From Alphaproteobacteria bacterium (lineage in GTDB: Bacteria; Pseudomonadota; Alphaproteobacteria; UBA828), in NCBI GenBank assembly GCA_018668475.1, contig JABJCZ010000085.1:1-5461 (forward strand): a DNA stretch of 5,461 nt. Direction: 5' to 3'. How positions within the stretch are numbered: position 1 is the stretch's first letter; each line of letters begins with the position of its first letter. The position numbers and the translations under genes were made by a program. This document shows, piece by piece, positions 1 through 5,461 of the stretch. The notes beneath the pieces are model-generated. The model was not told the DNA's origin. It worked only from the letters and a program-made list of their open reading frames with translations, and did no database searches.

Positions 1-226
1 GGTCCCAATTGGCGTCGGCGATCTTGATCAGGTCCGGCGCGGCGAGGTTGGCGAGATTTGGAAATACGGTCGCGAGTGGCTGCCCGGCATGACGCTCGCC
101 AGTCAATATCGACAACTCGTACCCATCATGACCCGCGATCAGGCGCAAAAGTTCGCCCCCTGAATAACCGCTTGCCCCCAATACGGCGGCCCGAATGCCA
201 CCCGTCGTCATGCCTGTCGTTGTCAT
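1..226 (-). CDS. argC: N-acetyl-gamma-glutamyl-phosphate reductase, N-terminal part (truncated by window edge)
   Basis: ArgC is the cytosolic NADPH-dependent enzyme that reduces N-acetylglutamyl phosphate to N-acetylglutamate semialdehyde, the third step of arginine synthesis. My own reverse-strand translation gives 75 residues of a typical ArgC N-terminus: a beta strand leading into the nucleotide-binding motif GASGYSGGELLRLI (residues 17-30), then a second strand ELSILTGERHAGQ and the VFPNL segment. The ATG at 226 is chosen because AGGGA (236-240) lies 9 bases upstream. A second in-frame ATG at 211 has no Shine-Dalgarno before it. The C-terminal catalytic domain, including the active-site cysteine, lies outside the window. 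The gene follows rpsI on the same strand, an order common in Alphaproteobacteria, but a strong terminator separates them. It therefore probably has its own promoter or depends on read-through; no convincing promoter was found in the gap. Confidence 0.93.
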   Translation of the reverse strand, partial: MTTTGMTTGGIRAAVLGASGYSGGELLRLIAGHDGYELSILTGERHAGQPLATVFPNLANLAAPDLIKIADANWD

Positions 227-271
227 TGGAACTGATCCCTGAGTCCAGAAAAGTTACACGCCCTCAATAAC

Positions 272-305
272 AAAAAGGGCGTCCCACCTTTCGGCGGAAC
301 GCCCC
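272..305 (-). terminator. Intrinsic terminator of the rplM-rpsI operon
   Basis: Read on the minus strand, GGGCGTTCCGCC (293-304) and GGTGGGACGCCC (277-288) form an unbroken 12-bp stem with two G-U pairs. The loop is GAAA (289-292), a GNRA tetraloop, and a run of five T follows at once (276-272). The stem can gain one more G-U pair from 305 and 276. It begins 32 bases after the rpsI stop codon. This is a textbook Rho-independent terminator, and it separates the ribosomal protein transcript from argC. The reverse orientation has no comparable T-run, so it should act mainly on minus-strand transcription. Confidence 0.93.
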
Positions 306-336
306 ATAATAAAAGCGTCGCACGTTCCGCGAAAGA

Positions 337-819
337 TTAGCGCTTCGAGAACTGGAAGCTTCGGCGTGCCTTGGCTCGGCCGTACTTCTTCCGTTCCACA
401 ACACGGCTATCTCGTGTCAAAAAGCCACCTGACTTCAGAACCTTCCGCAGGTCCGGCTCACGCAAGACCAATGCCTTGCTGATGCCATGACGCACCGCGC
501 CGGCCTGGCCCGAGAGGCCACCACCACCAACACGACAAATAATATCAAATTGGCCGCCACGCTCCGATGCAGCGAACGGCTGGTTGACGATCATGCGAAG
601 TGCCGGGCGTGCGAAATAAGTTTCGATATCACGACCATTAACGACGATCTTACCACTGCCCGGCTTTAGCCAGACCCGGGCGACCGCGTCTTTACGTTTG
701 CCCGTAGCATAGGTCCGACCTAATTCGTCGATCTGCGGCACAACTTCCGAAACTTCGGTGACTTGTGCGGCGTCCCCCAATGCTTCGAGGCTATCCAGCG
801 TCTGGGTTTCCTCAGCCAC
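337..819 (-). CDS. rpsI: 30S ribosomal protein S9
   Basis: S9 (uS9) is a small-subunit head protein whose basic C-terminal tail reaches toward the P-site tRNA. The 160-residue product has an acidic N-terminal extension (about residues 1-33, typical of alphaproteobacterial S9). The conserved fold follows: [15 protein letters not shown] (37-51), the glycine-rich signature [19 protein letters not shown] (99-117), [16 protein letters not shown] (132-147), and the universal tail ending SFQFSKR. The final Lys-Arg is intact. The start is a GTG at 819-817, supported by a strong Shine-Dalgarno AAGAGGAG (828-835) 8 bases upstream, inside the end of rplM. The gene overlaps rplM by 8 bases in another frame, which suggests translational coupling and equal output of the two proteins. 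A strong terminator follows. Confidence 0.98.
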   Translation of the reverse strand: MAEETQTLDSLEALGDAAQVTEVSEVVPQIDELGRTYATGKRKDAVARVWLKPGSGKIVVNGRDIETYFARPALRMIVNQPFAASERGGQFDIICRVGGGGLSGQAGAVRHGISKALVLREPDLRKVLKSGGFLTRDSRVVERKKYGRAKARRSFQFSKR

Positions 820-1285
820 GGAGCGAACTCCTCTTATTCTTCGAATTCATTGCAGCAATATCGAGTATCTCGGGCTTCTGGGCTTCGTGCGGATGCTCAG
901 CGCCAATATACACTTTAAGATTCGACACCTGCTGGCGGCCCAATGGTCCTTTCGGGATCATGCGCTGCACAGCCTTTTTGACAATCGCTTCCGGCCGTTT
1001 GCCGGCCAGCACCTTGGCGGCCGTGCGGCTCTTGATGCCGCCGGGATACCCGGTATGCCAAAAGTAGGTTTTCTTCTCCATCTTGCGGCCGGTGAGCTTC
1101 ACCTTCTCCGCATTGATGATGATGACGTTATCACCGCAGTCCATATGCGGCGTATAGGTCGGCTTATGTTTGCCACGCAAACGGTTTGCCACCTCTGCGG
1201 CCATCCGGCCAAGTACGAGATCCTCAGCATCGACGAGAATCCATTTCTTCTCGATCTCGGATGCCTTGGCGCTGTATGTCTTCAT
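812..1285 (-). CDS. rplM: 50S ribosomal protein L13
   Basis: L13 (uL13) is an early-assembly protein of the large ribosomal subunit that binds 23S rRNA. The 157-residue product starts MKTYSAK, as alphaproteobacterial L13 does. It carries the hallmark segments [19 protein letters not shown] (23-41), [20 protein letters not shown] (49-68), HTGYPGG (77-83), and MIPKGPLGR followed by [17 protein letters not shown] (109-139). The ATG at 1285 is chosen because GGAG (1292-1295) sits 6 bases upstream and family homology begins there. A longer reading frame back to a TTG at 1327 would add 14 residues unlike L13. The TGA stop at 814-812 lies inside rpsI, giving an 8-base overlap. Transcription very likely starts at the promoter at 1352-1379. 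Confidence 0.98.
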   Translation of the reverse strand: MKTYSAKASEIEKKWILVDAEDLVLGRMAAEVANRLRGKHKPTYTPHMDCGDNVIIINAEKVKLTGRKMEKKTYFWHTGYPGGIKSRTAAKVLAGKRPEAIVKKAVQRMIPKGPLGRQQVSNLKVYIGAEHPHEAQKPEILDIAAMNSKNKRSSLRG

Positions 1286-1313
1286 TGTTCGCTCCGGTTC
1301 GCAAAGCGCGAGC

Positions 1314-1337
1314 AAGGTGCACCGCAATGGGCACCCT
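1314..1337 (-). promoter_or_regulatory. Candidate hairpin in the rplM leader
   Basis: On the minus strand AGGGTGC (1331-1337) can pair with GCACCTT (1314-1320), one pair being G-U, around a 10-base loop. The hairpin lies within the roughly 60-base leader between the predicted transcription start (about 1345) and the rplM Shine-Dalgarno (1292-1295). From memory, E. coli rplM-rpsI is autoregulated by L13 acting on its mRNA leader, so a structured leader has a plausible role here. A 7-bp hairpin can arise by chance, it has no T-run, and no resemblance to a known L13 leader motif was established. Confidence 0.35.
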
Positions 1338-1351
1338 CAGATAAGGCGCGC

Positions 1352-1379
1352 AATATGGCACGAATTTCTGCACAGTCAA
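1352..1379 (-). promoter_or_regulatory. Sigma70-type promoter of rplM-rpsI
   Basis: On the minus strand TTGACT (1374-1379) matches the -35 consensus at five of six positions. It is followed by a 16-base spacer and CATATT (1352-1357) as the -10; shifting one base gives ATATTG with a 17-base spacer. Transcription would begin near 1345, leaving a leader of about 60 bases before the rplM ATG. The 40-50 bases just upstream of the -35 are very AT-rich compared with the rest of the window, which fits an UP-like element at a strongly expressed ribosomal protein promoter. Confidence 0.8.
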
Positions 1380-1386
1380 CAGGAAT

Positions 1387-1399
1387 AAATACTGTATTT
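1387..1399. repeat. Perfect 13-base palindrome upstream of the rplM promoter
   Basis: AAATAC and GTATTT are exact inverted 6-base arms around one central base. The site begins 8 bases upstream of the rplM -35 box, in the position of an UP element, and 134 bases before the start of the divergent crotonase gene. It could be a regulator half-site pair or simply part of the AT-rich promoter upstream region. No known operator consensus is recognised. Confidence 0.45.
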
Positions 1400-1412
1400 C
1401 AAAGCGTTATAT

Positions 1413-1434
1413 AATAGGTAAAATAATACCTATT
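1413..1434. promoter_or_regulatory. Inverted repeat, candidate operator, in the divergent intergenic region
   Basis: AATAGGTA (1413-1420) and TACCTATT (1427-1434) are perfect 8-base inverted arms separated by 6 A/T bases. The plus-strand hexamer TATAAT (1410-1415), an exact -10 consensus, overlaps the left arm. If it is the crotonase promoter, a protein bound here would cover the transcription start. However, no good -35 lies 16-18 bases upstream of that hexamer, so the promoter assignment is weak. The repeat is centred about 110 bases before the crotonase start and about 78 bases upstream of the predicted rplM transcription start. The two-fold symmetry and length fit a dimeric repressor site. 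A specific regulator cannot be named. Confidence 0.5.
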
Positions 1435-1532
1435 CACGCCGCGCCATGGCGTCAGGGCGCATATAACTGGCCCTTTACCAATCCACGCCCATTGTTCATC
1501 CTCAGGCACTGAGCCACACGAAACAGGCGACT

Positions 1533-2327
1533 ATGACCGACGACACCCCACCAGAGGCCCCGCTGACGCGCACGGACAATGCCGGTATCACGACCCTCAC
1601 CTTGAATAGGCCGGTTGCCCACAACACGCTCTCCATCGCGTTGCTGAGTTCGCTACAGACGCAACTGGACCAAATTGCGACCGATGCGACGACCCGGGTT
1701 GTCATCATCGCCGCGCAGGGGAAATCGTTCTGCGCCGGCCATGATGTGAAGGAAATGCGGGCCAATCCGGCCCGGCAAGCTCATCAGGCCCTGTTCGATC
1801 AATGCGCCCGCATGATGCTGAGCATCGTCAATTCGCCAAAGCCCGTCATTGCGCGGGTCCAGGGCATGGCGACGGCAGCAGGTTGCCAACTGGTCGCAAG
1901 TTGCGACCTTGCAATTGCCAGTGAAAGTTCGGGGTTTTGCACGCCGGGGGTCAATATCGGGCTGTTCTGCTCCACACCTATGGTCGCCCTCAGCCGCAAC
2001 GTGCCGCGCAAAGTCGCCATGGAGATGCTGTTGACCGGCAACGTGATGACGCCGGCGACCGCAGCGCAATGGGGCCTGATCAACCGGGTCGTTGCGGACG
2101 ATGTTCTGATTGACGAAACCGAGGCCCTCGCCGCGCAGATCGCCAGCAAATCATCGATGACGCTCGCTACCGGCAAAAAGGCCTATTACGAACAGATCGA
2201 CATGTCTCTCGCCGATGCCTATAGCCATACCGGCAGGGTAATGGCGGAAAACATGATGGCGCACGACGCCATTGAAGGGATCGACGCGTTTCTCGAAAAA
2301 CGCACGCCGATCTGGCAGGACCGTTGA
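1533..2327 (+). CDS. Enoyl-CoA hydratase/isomerase (crotonase) family protein, ECHDC3-like
   Basis: This is a 264-residue crotonase-fold protein of usual length. Crotonases bind acyl-CoA thioesters and stabilise the enolate in an oxyanion hole. The two oxyanion segments are visible: SFCAGHDVKEM (65-75) and GMATAAGCQLVASCD (111-125). The segment GVNIGLFCSTP (139-149) followed by VPRKVAMEMLLTGN (157-170) strongly resembles the ECHDC3 subgroup as I recall it. The residues that align with the catalytic glutamates of rat mitochondrial hydratase (Glu144 and Glu164) are Gln119 and Gly139, so ordinary hydration of enoyl-CoA is doubtful and the true substrate is unknown. The ATG at 1533 has only a weak Shine-Dalgarno (AGG, 1525-1527), but the family N-terminus (GITTLTLNRP, 18-27) is complete. 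It is the first gene of a tight three-gene unit with the CoA-binding protein and metY. Confidence 0.92.
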   Translation: MTDDTPPEAPLTRTDNAGITTLTLNRPVAHNTLSIALLSSLQTQLDQIATDATTRVVIIAAQGKSFCAGHDVKEMRANPARQAHQALFDQCARMMLSIVNSPKPVIARVQGMATAAGCQLVASCDLAIASESSGFCTPGVNIGLFCSTPMVALSRNVPRKVAMEMLLTGNVMTPATAAQWGLINRVVADDVLIDETEALAAQIASKSSMTLATGKKAYYEQIDMSLADAYSHTGRVMAENMMAHDAIEGIDAFLEKRTPIWQDR

Positions 2328-2334
2328 GGCTGAT

Positions 2335-2883
2335 ATGACTGAAAACGTGGCAGGACCCAGCGAGAGCGATCTCGTCTATTTACCGGCGCACGACCGGTAT
2401 CACGACGATGAGATTCACAGCGTTCTCTCCAGCGTGAATACGATCGCCATGGTGGGCGCGAGCGCGCTGTGGCGCCGCCCCAGTTATTACGCCATGAACT
2501 ATCTGCAGAAGAAGGGTTTTCGGGTTATCCCGATCAACCCAACAAGGGTCGGCGAACAAATTCTGGGCGAGACGGTCTATGCGTCACTGACGGATTGCCC
2601 CGCTCCAGTTGATATGGTTGACGTATTCCAATCGTCGGAGCGGGCCTATGCCGTTGCCGAAGAAGCCGTTGCCAACAAGGACCGGTTGGGCCTTCGCGTT
2701 CTCTGGATGCAATTGGCCGTCCGCAACGATCGCGCGGCAGAACTCGCCGAGGACGCTGGGTTCACTGTTATCATGAACCGCTGCCCGAAGATTGAGTTTG
2801 GCCGCCTTTCGGGCGAGTTGAGCTGGGCGGGCATCAACTCTGGTGTCATTAGTGCGAAACGACTGAGGCCCATTAGAAAATGA
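2335..2883 (+). CDS. CoA-binding domain protein (YccU type)
   Basis: The 182-residue product is a single Rossmann-like CoA-binding domain, related to the CoA-binding domain of succinyl-CoA synthetase and to E. coli YccU. Visible landmarks are TIAMVGAS (36-43, the first strand and glycine turn), GFRVIPINPT (61-70), PVDMVDVFQSSE (91-102), VLWMQLAVRNDRAAELAEDAG (122-142, here in two parts: VLWMQLAVRN and DRAAELAEDAG), and MNRCPKIE (147-154). The family binds CoA in structural studies, but no enzymatic reaction is established. The ATG at 2335 is preferred because GAGG lies 5 bases upstream and it follows the crotonase stop by only 7 bases. A longer frame from 2272 would overlap the crotonase and add an unrelated basic leader. 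Its stop overlaps the metY start in ATGA, indicating coupled translation. A role next to metY is inferred only from position. Confidence 0.9.
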   Translation: MTENVAGPSESDLVYLPAHDRYHDDEIHSVLSSVNTIAMVGASALWRRPSYYAMNYLQKKGFRVIPINPTRVGEQILGETVYASLTDCPAPVDMVDVFQSSERAYAVAEEAVANKDRLGLRVLWMQLAVRNDRAAELAEDAGFTVIMNRCPKIEFGRLSGELSWAGINSGVISAKRLRPIRK

Positions 2884-4211
2884 GTGACCCAAGAATAACG
2901 GCGAGAAGCGACGCACCATTTGACGCCTCACCAAACCCGGATTACGGCATCGAAACCCTGTCCGTCCACGCCGGTGCGCGGCCCGACCCGACCACCGGGG
3001 CTCGTTCCACTCCGATTTTTCAAACCACGGCCTATGTTTTTGATGATGCCGACCACGCGGCGGAGCTGTTTAACCTCCAGACGTTCGGCTTTATCTATTC
3101 CCGTCTCACAAACCCGACCGTGGCGGTTCTGGAAGAGCGCGTTGCCGCACTTGAAGGTGGGCGTGCTGCGGTCGCTGCCGCCAGTGGTCACGCCGCTCAG
3201 TTTCTTGTCGCCGCAACCTTGCTGGAACCGGGTGACGAATTTATTGCGTCGCGCCATTTGTACGGCGGCTCGGTAACCCAGTTCGCCCTGAGCTTCGCGA
3301 AACTTGGTTGGACGTGCCACTTCGTCGATATGCACGAACCCCAAGCCGTGGCCGATGCAATGACGGATCGCGTAAAGTTCGTATTCTGTGAAGGGCTCGC
3401 CAACCCGGGCGGCGTTGTCATTGACATTGAGCCCATCGCCGACATTGCCAGAGCTAACGGAATTCCACTGGTGGTCGACAACACGCTGGCGACCCCATAC
3501 CTCTGCCGCCCGTTTGAGTGGGGCGCGGATATCGTCATTCACTCCGCCACAAAATTTATCGGGGGCCACGGTAACTCGATGGCCGGCATCGTCGTTGAGT
3601 CCGGTCGTTTCGACTGGTTCCAAAACGACAAATTTCCCGGCATGACCCAGCCGGAGCCAGCGTATCACGGACTGACCTTCGCAGAAACTTTCGGCGACTT
3701 CGCCTTTACCACCAAGCTACGTACTGTTGGCCTACGTGATTACGGCCCTGCCTTGTCCCCGACCAATGCATGGAACATCCTGCAAGGAGTGGAAACTCTG
3801 CCCCTGCGTATGGACCGTCATTCGGAAAGTTCGCACAAGGTCGCCGCTTGGCTTCAGGGGCGCCCAGAGATTGCCTGGGTTTCTCACGCCGGCCTGCCCG
3901 ACAGCCGATATCGGCCGCTGGTCGAGAAATATCTGCCACGCGGTGTCGGTGCTGTTTTTACCATTGGCCTTAAAGGCGGTTATGAAGCCGGCATAAAAGT
4001 TGTTGAAGGCGTGAAGCTTTTGTCCCACCTCGCGAATATCGGCGACACCCGCAGCCTGATCATTCACCCCGCATCAACGACGCACCGCCAGCTAAGCGAG
4101 GAGCAGCAAATCGCCGCTGGCGCCGGGCCCGATGTCATTCGCCTGTCGATCGGCATTGAAACTGTCGACGACATTATTGCGGACCTTGAACAGGCCCTGA
4201 ACCGCATCTGA
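2880..4211 (+). CDS. metY: O-acetylhomoserine sulfhydrylase (O-acetylhomoserine aminocarboxypropyltransferase)
   Basis: MetY is a cytosolic PLP enzyme that joins O-acetylhomoserine and sulfide (or methanethiol) to give homocysteine (or methionine) plus acetate. The 443 residues cover the whole family, with about 20 extra poorly conserved N-terminal residues before ETLSVHAG (25-32). PLP-site landmarks are YSRLTNPT (73-80, phosphate contacts from the partner subunit), SGHAAQF (102-108), LYGG (127-130, ring-stacking Tyr128), VVDNTLATP (198-206, with Asp200) and HSATKFIGGHG (221-231, with the Schiff-base Lys225). Arg391 in GDTRSLIIHPAS should bind the substrate carboxylate. The segment PGMTQPEPAYHGL (253-265) is an insertion characteristic of MetY that separates it from cystathionine enzymes. 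The ATG overlaps the upstream stop as ATGA, with GAGG 11 bases before it. O-succinylhomoserine as substrate cannot be excluded from sequence alone. Confidence 0.95.
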   Translation: MSDPRITARSDAPFDASPNPDYGIETLSVHAGARPDPTTGARSTPIFQTTAYVFDDADHAAELFNLQTFGFIYSRLTNPTVAVLEERVAALEGGRAAVAAASGHAAQFLVAATLLEPGDEFIASRHLYGGSVTQFALSFAKLGWTCHFVDMHEPQAVADAMTDRVKFVFCEGLANPGGVVIDIEPIADIARANGIPLVVDNTLATPYLCRPFEWGADIVIHSATKFIGGHGNSMAGIVVESGRFDWFQNDKFPGMTQPEPAYHGLTFAETFGDFAFTTKLRTVGLRDYGPALSPTNAWNILQGVETLPLRMDRHSESSHKVAAWLQGRPEIAWVSHAGLPDSRYRPLVEKYLPRGVGAVFTIGLKGGYEAGIKVVEGVKLLSHLANIGDTRSLIIHPASTTHRQLSEEQQIAAGAGPDVIRLSIGIETVDDIIADLEQALNRI

Positions 4212-4220
4212 CCTTCAGCC

Positions 4221-5396
4221 TCATCCCGCACCATCAATCGCCTGCGCCAGATCCATCCGCAGGTCCTCAACGTGTTCCACACCGATCGAAAGTCGCACCA
4301 GGTCGTCGGTCACGCCTATGCGATGACGAATCTCGTCAGGGATCGATTTGTGGGTCATGAGACCTGGTAACTCGATCAAACTTTCAACGCCGCCCAGGCT
4401 GACGGCCAGTGCGAAGAGATGGGTGCGCTTACAGATTTCACGTGCGACCGGCGGTCCGCCTCTGGGTCGAAAAGTCACGATACCGCCGAAGCCCGACATC
4501 TGCCGTTTGGCCAGTTCGTGCTGCGGGTGGGTCGGCAAACCCGGATAGCTCACCTGCTCGATCGCCGGGTGCGCGGCCAACCATTCTGCCAGCACGCCGG
4601 CATTGGCGCAGTGCCGCTCCATGCGCAAGTCCAGCGTCTTCAAGCTGCGCAAAGTGAGGTAGCAGTCAAATGCACTCGGCACGGCACCAAGAGCATATTG
4701 CGTGAAGCCGAGTTTTTCCGCCAATGCCGGGTTGTCACCGATCACCAGCATGCCGCCGATCAGATCGGAGTGACCAGCGATGTATTTGGTCGTGGAATGC
4801 AACACGACATCGATGCCGTATTCCAGCGGGCGCTGCAGCGCTGGCGACGCGAATGTGTTGTCGACCACCGTCAGAATGCCGTGCTTTTTGCCGATCCTCG
4901 CAATCTCCGCAAGGTCGACGAGTTTGAGCTGTGGATTGGTGGGCGTTTCAGCCCAGATGATGCGGGTCTCGGGCCGGATCGCCGCCTCCAGCGCGCCCGG
5001 CGCCGACAGATCAATAAAACTGGTTTCAAGGTTGGCCGAATGCGCCCTGATATCGCGGAACAATCTATGCATCCCACCGTAGAGATCTTCCATGGCAATC
5101 ATGTGACTGCCCGCTTCAAGGGTATCCAGCAACGACGCCGCCGCCGCGAGACCGGAGGCGAACGCAATGCTGCGGGTGCCACCCTCGAGCGCCGACACGC
5201 ATTCCTCATAGGCTGTTCGGGTCGGATTACCGACGCGGCCATAGACGTAGCCGCGTGTACCTGGACCGGGCTCGTCCATCACGAATGTCGATGATGCGAA
5301 CACCGGCGTATTGATTGCCCCTGTCGCCGCGTCGGGCTCTTGCCCGGCATGCACCGCCCGGGTCGCAAAACGGTGCTGGTTGACACGCTCAGTCAT
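4221..5396 (-). CDS. Cystathionine gamma-lyase / gamma-synthase family PLP enzyme
   Basis: This 391-residue protein is a full-length Cys/Met metabolism PLP enzyme of the cystathionine gamma branch. Key residues are visible: YGRVGNPT (52-59) for phosphate binding from the neighbouring subunit, SGLAA (81-85), LYGG (105-108, Tyr106), ETPTNPQL (150-157), VVDNTFASP (177-185, Asp179), HSTTKYIAGHSD (200-211, Schiff-base Lys204) and SLGGVESLIELPGLMTH (333-349). Glu338 in the last motif matches the glutamate that marks gamma-lyases and gamma-synthases, not beta-lyases. It could split cystathionine to cysteine, or make cystathionine from an activated homoserine ester plus cysteine; sequence alone does not decide. 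The ATG at 5396 has AGGA (5402-5405) 5 bases upstream. It converges on metY with 9 bases between stops, and a possible upstream gene ends 21 bases before its start. Confidence 0.93.
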   Translation of the reverse strand: MTERVNQHRFATRAVHAGQEPDAATGAINTPVFASSTFVMDEPGPGTRGYVYGRVGNPTRTAYEECVSALEGGTRSIAFASGLAAAASLLDTLEAGSHMIAMEDLYGGMHRLFRDIRAHSANLETSFIDLSAPGALEAAIRPETRIIWAETPTNPQLKLVDLAEIARIGKKHGILTVVDNTFASPALQRPLEYGIDVVLHSTTKYIAGHSDLIGGMLVIGDNPALAEKLGFTQYALGAVPSAFDCYLTLRSLKTLDLRMERHCANAGVLAEWLAAHPAIEQVSYPGLPTHPQHELAKRQMSGFGGIVTFRPRGGPPVAREICKRTHLFALAVSLGGVESLIELPGLMTHKSIPDEIRHRIGVTDDLVRLSIGVEHVEDLRMDLAQAIDGAG

Positions 5397-5417
5397 AAAC
5401 TTCCTGCTTTCGTTGGG

Positions 5418-5461
5418 TCAGTTGAGGTCACGCGCGAAAAAAACGACATCCGGGCCGTGAA
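5418..5461 (-). CDS. Possible C-terminal end of an upstream gene (truncated by window edge)
   Basis: On the minus strand one frame stays open from the window edge to a TGA at 5420-5418 and would encode HGPDVVFFARDLN at the C-terminus. It ends 21 bases before the start of the cystathionine gamma-lyase/synthase gene, a spacing usual inside an operon, and 9 of 13 third codon positions are G or C, like the neighbours. Fourteen codons are too few to identify a family, and an open frame this short is expected often by chance. If it is not coding, this stretch is simply the upstream region of the PLP enzyme gene. Confidence 0.4.
   Translation of the reverse strand, partial: HGPDVVFFARDLN

Noticed and set aside
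306..334. TATTAT on the minus strand after rpsI as an argC promoter
   Set aside because: No hexamer resembling TTGACA lies 16-18 bases upstream, and transcription would start inside the terminator stem.
1286..1327. Longer L13 starting at TTG 1327
   Set aside because: The added 14 residues are not part of L13, and the ATG at 1285 has a well-placed Shine-Dalgarno.
758..1414. Plus-strand open frame of 218 codons across rplM and its promoter
   Set aside because: It is antisense to rplM and the start of rpsI and runs through the rplM promoter region; no family resemblance.
1442..1451. Perfect 10-base palindrome CGCCATGGCG
   Set aside because: Short GC-rich palindromes are expected by chance in this composition, and it has no special position relative to a promoter.
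1435..1532. SAM-II or other methionine-responsive riboswitch upstream of the metY operon
   Set aside because: I looked for the conserved SAM-II segments in the stretch before the crotonase gene and found none; covariance-model search would be decisive.
2928..3668. Long minus-strand open frame of 246 codons opposite metY
   Set aside because: It lies entirely within the well-supported metY gene, its translation resembles no family I recognise, and long antisense frames are common opposite GC-rich genes.
4419..5294. Plus-strand open frame of 291 codons opposite the cystathionine gamma-lyase/synthase gene
   Set aside because: It is antisense to a clear full-length enzyme gene; the Arg-, Gln- and His-rich translation has no recognisable domain and looks like a shadow.
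5418..5461. T7 run on the minus strand as a terminator upstream of the PLP enzyme gene
   Set aside because: No stable GC-rich hairpin directly precedes the T-run within the window.

Overview
The window looks like ordinary chromosome of an alphaproteobacterium with moderately high GC, possibly a Rhodospirillales-like lineage (the order is a guess). The evidence is the rplM-rpsI-argC gene order, the sequences of L13 and S9 (S9 has the acidic N-terminal extension and the C-terminus ending SFQFSKR), and a clear sigma70-type promoter before rplM. I see no mobile element, CRISPR array, tRNA or rRNA.

Left part, read on the minus strand: rplM (L13) and rpsI (S9) form a translationally coupled pair with an 8-base overlap. 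Upstream is a TTGACT/CATATT promoter with a short leader that can form a hairpin. The pair ends at a strong intrinsic terminator. Beyond it lies the 5' part of argC (arginine biosynthesis), cut by the window edge.

Middle, plus strand: after a 247-base divergent intergenic region with an AT-rich core carrying two palindromes, there is a tight three-gene unit. It holds a crotonase-family protein of the ECHDC3 type that lacks both canonical catalytic glutamates, a YccU-type CoA-binding protein 7 bases later, and metY (O-acetylhomoserine sulfhydrylase) joined by an ATGA overlap. The spacing suggests one transcript linking acyl-CoA-related proteins to homocysteine synthesis.

Right part, minus strand: a second PLP enzyme of the same Cys/Met metabolism family (cystathionine gamma-lyase or gamma-synthase) converges on metY with only 9 bases between the stop codons. 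The last 14 codons of what may be another gene lie just upstream of it at the window edge.

MetY makes homocysteine by direct sulfhydrylation. The gamma-lyase/synthase paralogue could move sulfur between cysteine and homocysteine, so the right half reads as a sulfur amino-acid locus. Nothing here is clearly a new system. The points most worth checking are the glutamate-less crotonase in the metY operon and the palindromes in the divergent promoter region.
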